NCBI RefSeq assembly: GCF_037914945.1
Contig: NZ_CP149787.1
Span: 3,286,001 to 3,350,000 of the forward strand
Direction of reading: 5' to 3'
Length of the DNA stretch: 64,000 bases
Origin: Haloterrigena sp. KLK7
GTDB lineage: Archaea; Halobacteriota; Halobacteria; Halobacteriales; Natrialbaceae
The translations under genes and the position numbers were made by a program. This document shows, one piece after another, positions 60,538-64,000 of the stretch. Within the stretch, counting starts at the first letter, position 1. Every line of letters starts with the position of its first letter. The notes beneath the pieces were generated by a model. The model had not been told where the DNA came from. It made no database searches and saw only the letters and a program-made list of their open reading frames with translations.

Positions 60538-62232
60538 TCAGTCGTGGACCAGCACGTCGAGGACGTCGGGACCGTCGCGGGCCAGCGCGTCCTCGAGTGA
60601 GCCCTCGATGTCGTCTGGCGTCTCGACGAGTTCGGCTCGGGCCCCGTGGCTCTCGGCGTTTTTGACGAGATCCACGCCGGGGTCGAACTCCATGCCGACG
60701 AACTCGTAGTCCTCCTCCTCGCCGCCCATGAGGTGGAGTGTGTTGTCCTTGAGGATGCGGTAGTTGCGGTTGTCCGAGATGACGACCGTCAGGTCCAGAT
60801 CGTAGCGCGCGGCGCTGTAGATCGAGTGGGGGTAGTACTGATAGGAGCCGTCGCCGATGAAGCCGACCACGTCGCGGGGGTCCTCGCGCTGCTCCTCCGC
60901 GATGGCCGCGCCGACCGCGGCCGGGAGGCCGTAGCCGAGGCCGCCGCCCTTGTTCGAGATGTACTGTTCGGGCGCGAACTCCCAGCGCGTCAGCATGGCG
61001 TACTTCGAGGTGACGCCCTCGTCGACGATGGCCGCGTCGCCGGCCACGCGCTCCATCGCGTCGACGAGCTGGGCCTTCGAGGAGCGGGAATCGTCGTCGT
61101 CCCCGTCGCCCTCGCCGTAGCCCGACATCTTGGCCTCGACCATCTCCTTGACCTCGGCGACCGCCTCGAGGCGGTCGCTCACGACGTCCGCGGAGAGCTT
61201 CCCCTGAACGCGCTCGGTGAGTTCCTGCATGACCAACCCGGGGTCGCCGACGACGGCCGCGTCGGCGGGTTGATTCTTCCCGACCTCCCAGGCGTCGTCG
61301 CTGAGATGGATGCAGGTCGTGTCCGGATCGACCAGCGCCTCCTCGTGGCGGGTCAGCGTCGTGTTCGTCGAGACGCCGGCGAAGCAGATCGTGTCGGTGT
61401 CCATCAGCATCGCGGCCGCGTCCTCGCTGGTCGGCAGGTACGAGACCCACTGGTCGTGGTCGGTCGGGAAGTCGACCTCGCAGGAGAGGATCTCGCCGTG
61501 GACGCGGGCACCGGTCGCCTCGGCGAGTTCGACCGCCGCGGCGACGGCGTCGGCGCCCGAGCGGGCGACGTGGTCGCCGACGACCAACACGGGATCGTCG
61601 GCCTCGGCCAGCAGCTCTGCGGCGCGCTCGAGTTGCGCGGGATCGCCGCTGCCGGCGTTCGGGATCGGCCCCAGTCGCTCGGGCTCGGCGTCGGTCTCGG
61701 CCATCGTGACGTCCAGTGGCAGGGCGAGGAAGACCGGCCCGGTCGGCGGCGTCATCGCGACGCGGAACGCCCGCCGGAGCATCGTCGGCAGCGCCGCGAC
61801 GTCGAGGACCTCGTCGGACCACTTGCAGAACTGGCGAGCCATGTCCGCGAGGCGACCGGAGAGGATCGGTTCCTCGTGGCGGAAGTCGGTGCTGTGGTTA
61901 CCCGCGGTGACGACCAGCGGCGCGCCGGCGACCTTGGCCGCATAGAGGTTCCCCAACCCGTGAGCCAGTCCGGGCGCGATGTGGAGGTTCGCCACGCCGA
62001 CCGGCGTGATCGAGTCGTCGTGGTGGGCGTGGTACCGACGCCGCTGGGCGTAGCCGCCGGCCATCCCGACCGCGATGTCCTCGTGGAGCCCGAGCCGGTA
62101 CTCGAGGTCGCTCTCGCCGATGGCCTGGACGATCGGCAGCTCCGTCGTTCCGGGGTTCCCGAAGACGTAGTCGACGCCGTAGGACTCGAGCGCGTCCGTA
62201 ACGAGGTCGGCTCCGGTGTATCCGTCTGCCAT
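60538..62232 (-). CDS. thiamine-diphosphate-dependent enzyme (benzoylformate decarboxylase/ALS-like)
   Basis: A 564-residue protein of the POX/ALS family. The conserved activating Glu is Glu51 in LGLHEDIAVGMAGGYA. The ThDP-metal motif is FIGDGSYQYYPHSIYSAARY through VISDNRNYRILK. The middle domain (about 190-330) is the Rossmann-like core. The N-terminal FGNPGTTELPIVQA and the SGNHSTDFRHEEP-type stretch match benzoylformate decarboxylase-like members, but acetolactate synthase-type relatives are also similar. The substrate is unknown. The ATG at 62232 is used. Confidence 0.87.
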   Translation of the reverse strand: MADGYTGADLVTDALESYGVDYVFGNPGTTELPIVQAIGESDLEYRLGLHEDIAVGMAGGYAQRRRYHAHHDDSITPVGVANLHIAPGLAHGLGNLYAAKVAGAPLVVTAGNHSTDFRHEEPILSGRLADMARQFCKWSDEVLDVAALPTMLRRAFRVAMTPPTGPVFLALPLDVTMAETDAEPERLGPIPNAGSGDPAQLERAAELLAEADDPVLVVGDHVARSGADAVAAAVELAEATGARVHGEILSCEVDFPTDHDQWVSYLPTSEDAAAMLMDTDTICFAGVSTNTTLTRHEEALVDPDTTCIHLSDDAWEVGKNQPADAAVVGDPGLVMQELTERVQGKLSADVVSDRLEAVAEVKEMVEAKMSGYGEGDGDDDDSRSSKAQLVDAMERVAGDAAIVDEGVTSKYAMLTRWEFAPEQYISNKGGGLGYGLPAAVGAAIAEEQREDPRDVVGFIGDGSYQYYPHSIYSAARYDLDLTVVISDNRNYRILKDNTLHLMGGEEEDYEFVGMEFDPGVDLVKNAESHGARAELVETPDDIEGSLEDALARDGPDVLDVLVHD

Positions 62233-62377
62233 GCCCGCCAGTGACACGGGACAGTACATCAAAGTGTGCGTTACGGTGTACCGCACCGGTTGCGCGGACC
62301 GCGGGCGTGCATCCGCGACGGGAATCGTCGGCCGTTCGATGGCCGCCCGTCCGCAGCGAACGGGGTGCCGGCACGGG

Positions 62378-62384
62378 TATTATG
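62378..62384 (+). promoter_or_regulatory. TATA box of the UbiA-family gene
   Basis: TATTATG is centred about 27 bases before the ATG at 62408. A leaderless transcript is expected. Confidence 0.5.
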
Positions 62385-62407
62385 TATCAGTTCGTTGTCG
62401 ATCAGGT

Positions 62408-63274
62408 ATGGCCCTCGCGAGAACCGGCTCGGGCCCGCGAGCGACGGCGCGAGCGTTCTGGTCGCAGGTCCACCCCGTGTTCATGACGCCGCCGGTCGCG
62501 GCGGCGCTGTTCGGGGGGATCCTCGCCGGGCGCATCGATCCGCTGCCCGCGGCGATCCACGCCGTCGCGATCTTCGCCGCGGTCTACACGGCCCACGTCA
62601 AGGACGGCTACGTCGACTTCCACGTTCGCGGCGAGGACGACGACCATCCGCTGACCGAGCGGGGCTGTCGCGTGGGATTGGCGCTCTCGACGACGGTGTT
62701 CGCCGTCTGCTGTGTGCTGTTGGGTCTGCTCGTTGACCCGATCGCGGCCGCGCTGACGCTGCCGACGTGGCTGATCGCTTACTACCACGCGCCGCAGTTG
62801 GACACGAACCCCCTCACGGCGACGACCGGCTACCCGCTCGGGATCGCCCTCGCGATCCTCGGCGGGTTCTACGTGCAGGCCGGCGCGGTCACCGCCGTCG
62901 CGCTGGGGTTCGCCCTGATCTTCCTCGTGCTCCTGTCGGGAATCAAGGTCATCGACGACGCGCAGGACTACGACTACGACCGCTCGATCGAGAAACGCAC
63001 CGTCGCCGTCGCCGTCGGTCCGGACCGGGCGTACGCGCTGGCGTACGGGCTAATGGTGACGGCGCTGCTGGCCGTCCTCGCCTTCGCCGTCGCGCGCGTC
63101 TTCCCGCCGACGACGGCCCTCGCTGCGCTCGCCTTCGGCGCGGTCGCGCTCGTCGCTCGCCGCGCGGAGCCGACCATCGCCACGATGTTGCTCGTCCGCG
63201 GCTCCTACGTCTTCCTCGCCGTGCTCGTCACCGCCGTCTGGTTCGAGCCGCTCGCCGGCGTCGGGCTCCCGTGA
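62408..63274 (+). CDS. UbiA family prenyltransferase
   Basis: A 288-residue membrane protein with eight to nine hydrophobic helices. The second Asp-rich motif is IKVIDDAQDYDYDRSIEKRT, which binds Mg2+ and prenyl diphosphate; the first site is less conventional (VYTAHVKDGYVDFHVRGED, with Asp and Lys). The family attaches isoprenoids to ring acceptors in menaquinone, heme or lipid synthesis. The acceptor is unknown and no quinone gene is adjacent. The first motif being non-canonical (no NDxxD) is worth noting. Confidence 0.82.
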   Translation: MALARTGSGPRATARAFWSQVHPVFMTPPVAAALFGGILAGRIDPLPAAIHAVAIFAAVYTAHVKDGYVDFHVRGEDDDHPLTERGCRVGLALSTTVFAVCCVLLGLLVDPIAAALTLPTWLIAYYHAPQLDTNPLTATTGYPLGIALAILGGFYVQAGAVTAVALGFALIFLVLLSGIKVIDDAQDYDYDRSIEKRTVAVAVGPDRAYALAYGLMVTALLAVLAFAVARVFPPTTALAALAFGAVALVARRAEPTIATMLLVRGSYVFLAVLVTAVWFEPLAGVGLP

Positions 63275-63302
63275 GCGAACCGCGACGAGTCGGCGGCGCT
63301 GC

Positions 63303-63560
63303 TCACTCCTCGTCGGACGCTTTCGGCGGCTTCCAGTCCATTTTGAGGGTGATCGTCTCGCGTGAACCCCGCAGGATCGACGACCGCTCGCGAACGCCCA
63401 GTTCGTAGGCGATCGTCGGCGACGGCCGGAGGGAGACCGTCTTGTTCCCCGTCCGGATCGACGCCGGGCCGTCGCCCTCGAGTTCGTCGGCCAGTTCGCG
63501 GAGCCGTTCGGCGGCCTCGTCGCGCGTGAGTTCCTCGGCGGAGAGGGTCTTGTCCACCAT
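63303..63560 (-). CDS. amphi-Trp domain protein
   Basis: An 85-residue protein of the amphi-Trp family: SAEELTRDEAAERLRELADE helix, then the beta-rich part SIRTGNKTVSLRPSPTIAYE and the ending ETITLKMDWKPPKAS with the characteristic late Trp. The fold is a short helix plus amphipathic strands; function unknown. The frame is open upstream, but the ATG at 63560 begins the conserved part. Confidence 0.85.
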   Translation of the reverse strand: MVDKTLSAEELTRDEAAERLRELADELEGDGPASIRTGNKTVSLRPSPTIAYELGVRERSSILRGSRETITLKMDWKPPKASDEE

Positions 63561-63784
63561 ACGAGAGCCTCCAACGAACGCCGGAAAAAGCGATATGCCT
63601 AACGAAGATGGCCTCGAGTCCTCGCCGGACGCGAGTCGATGACGTTCGCAGCGATAGCAGCGGTCACGAGGCGGTACTGACGATCTTGGTTCCCTCTCAC
63701 GAGTCCACACACTGTACACAACTCATAACTCACATCGTGATCCGACCGAATTTCGCGGTCACTACAGATGCGAATGTGTCAACA

Positions 63785-63793
63785 AAATATATA
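63785..63793 (+). promoter_or_regulatory. TATA box of the last gene
   Basis: AAATATATA is centred about 28 bases before the ATG at 63817 in an AT-rich region. Confidence 0.5.
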
Positions 63794-63816
63794 GCGGCTG
63801 AAAACAAGGAGAGTAT

Positions 63817-64000
63817 ATGGAGCCGTCATTTCGTCGTGATACGCTCATTTTCCTCAGTGTATTTGCAGCAGGCCTCATACTAGTCGGCGTTCTCGAGGCA
63901 GTTTTGCTCGGACGCACACCCTCCGTGTTTCTTCGTGACGTATTCACCGACCCCATTTGGCTGTTCCACTGTGTGCTACTGACAGCCATATGGTTTCGGA
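63817..64000 (+). CDS. membrane protein, 3'-truncated by the window edge
   Basis: The frame opens at ATG 63817 and is still open at the end of the window (61 residues visible). It has a charged start (MEPSFRRDT), a hydrophobic helix (LIFLSVFAAGLILVGVLEAV) and the beginning of a second one (PIWLFHCVLLTAIWF). The DNA around the start is AT-rich. No family is recognised. Confidence 0.6.
   Translation, partial: MEPSFRRDTLIFLSVFAAGLILVGVLEAVLLGRTPSVFLRDVFTDPIWLFHCVLLTAIWFR

Noticed and set aside
1-64000. tRNA, rRNA, 7S RNA or CRISPR array
   Set aside because: No T-loop or acceptor signature, no rRNA-like conserved core and no regularly spaced repeats were found on reading both strands.

Overview
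This window is chromosomal DNA from a halophilic archaeon. GC content is very high, the predicted proteins are strongly acidic, many genes have GTG or leaderless starts with a TATA-like box about 25-28 bases upstream, and the gene content is typical of Halobacteria: DacZ, DUF5806, HVO_0649-type and amphi-Trp small proteins, HTH_10, F420-dependent LLM enzymes and gamma/alpha-fused 2-oxoacid:ferredoxin oxidoreductase. The best guess is a member of the Natrialbales (Natrinema/Haloterrigena-like). No rRNA, tRNA or CRISPR array was seen.

Layout. 0-9 kb: the 3' part of an EamA transporter, an alpha/beta hydrolase, a small zinc finger, a ring-cleaving dioxygenase-like VOC protein, a response regulator, the Bax1-like DUF790 nuclease, the c-di-AMP synthase DacZ, an HtrA-like lipoprotein protease and a DUF5806 protein. 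9-14 kb: small membrane, metal-binding and regulatory proteins, a sugar-isomerase-like TIM barrel, and the XPB helicase that is the usual Bax1 partner. 14-20 kb: the heat-shock set grpE, dnaK, dnaJ, with an extra membrane gene and two hairpin clusters between dnaK and dnaJ. 20-34 kb: redox and salvage genes (AhpD-like, PfpI, a FAD/Rieske enzyme, an Na+/Ca2+ exchanger, hpt with an NCS2 permease, a DUF892 ferritin-like protein, a HAD phosphatase, an M48 protease). 34-45 kb: central metabolism (methylmalonyl-CoA mutase large chain, a Tat-exported cupredoxin/quinoprotein dehydrogenase fusion, an aldo/keto reductase, methylmalonyl-CoA epimerase, a flavin reductase, korAB). 45.2-47.1 kb: an AT-richer islet bounded by inverted repeats, carrying an HxlR regulator and a divergent NADP/F420-type reductase fused to an HTH_10 domain. 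47-64 kb: a lipoprotein, an aminotransferase, two winged-helix regulators, a quinone reductase, an LLM oxidoreductase, PhoD, an M14 peptidase, a D-lactate/glycolate dehydrogenase, a large sensor kinase, a ThDP enzyme, a UbiA prenyltransferase and an amphi-Trp protein.

The most unusual signals are at DNA level. (1) The 1.9-kb islet is bounded by 32-bp inverted repeats (18 bp of them perfect), has no transposase, and contains a decayed second copy of an HTH_10 tail. (2) Small palindromes with a nearly identical 11-base loop occur downstream of dnaK and also inside the coding frame of an aldo/keto reductase, where a 60-bp in-frame insert is bounded by a 9-bp direct repeat. This resembles the palindromic elements that insert into Rickettsia genes. 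(3) The sensor kinase carries a repeat-bearing insertion, with a palindrome, in its ATP-binding domain.
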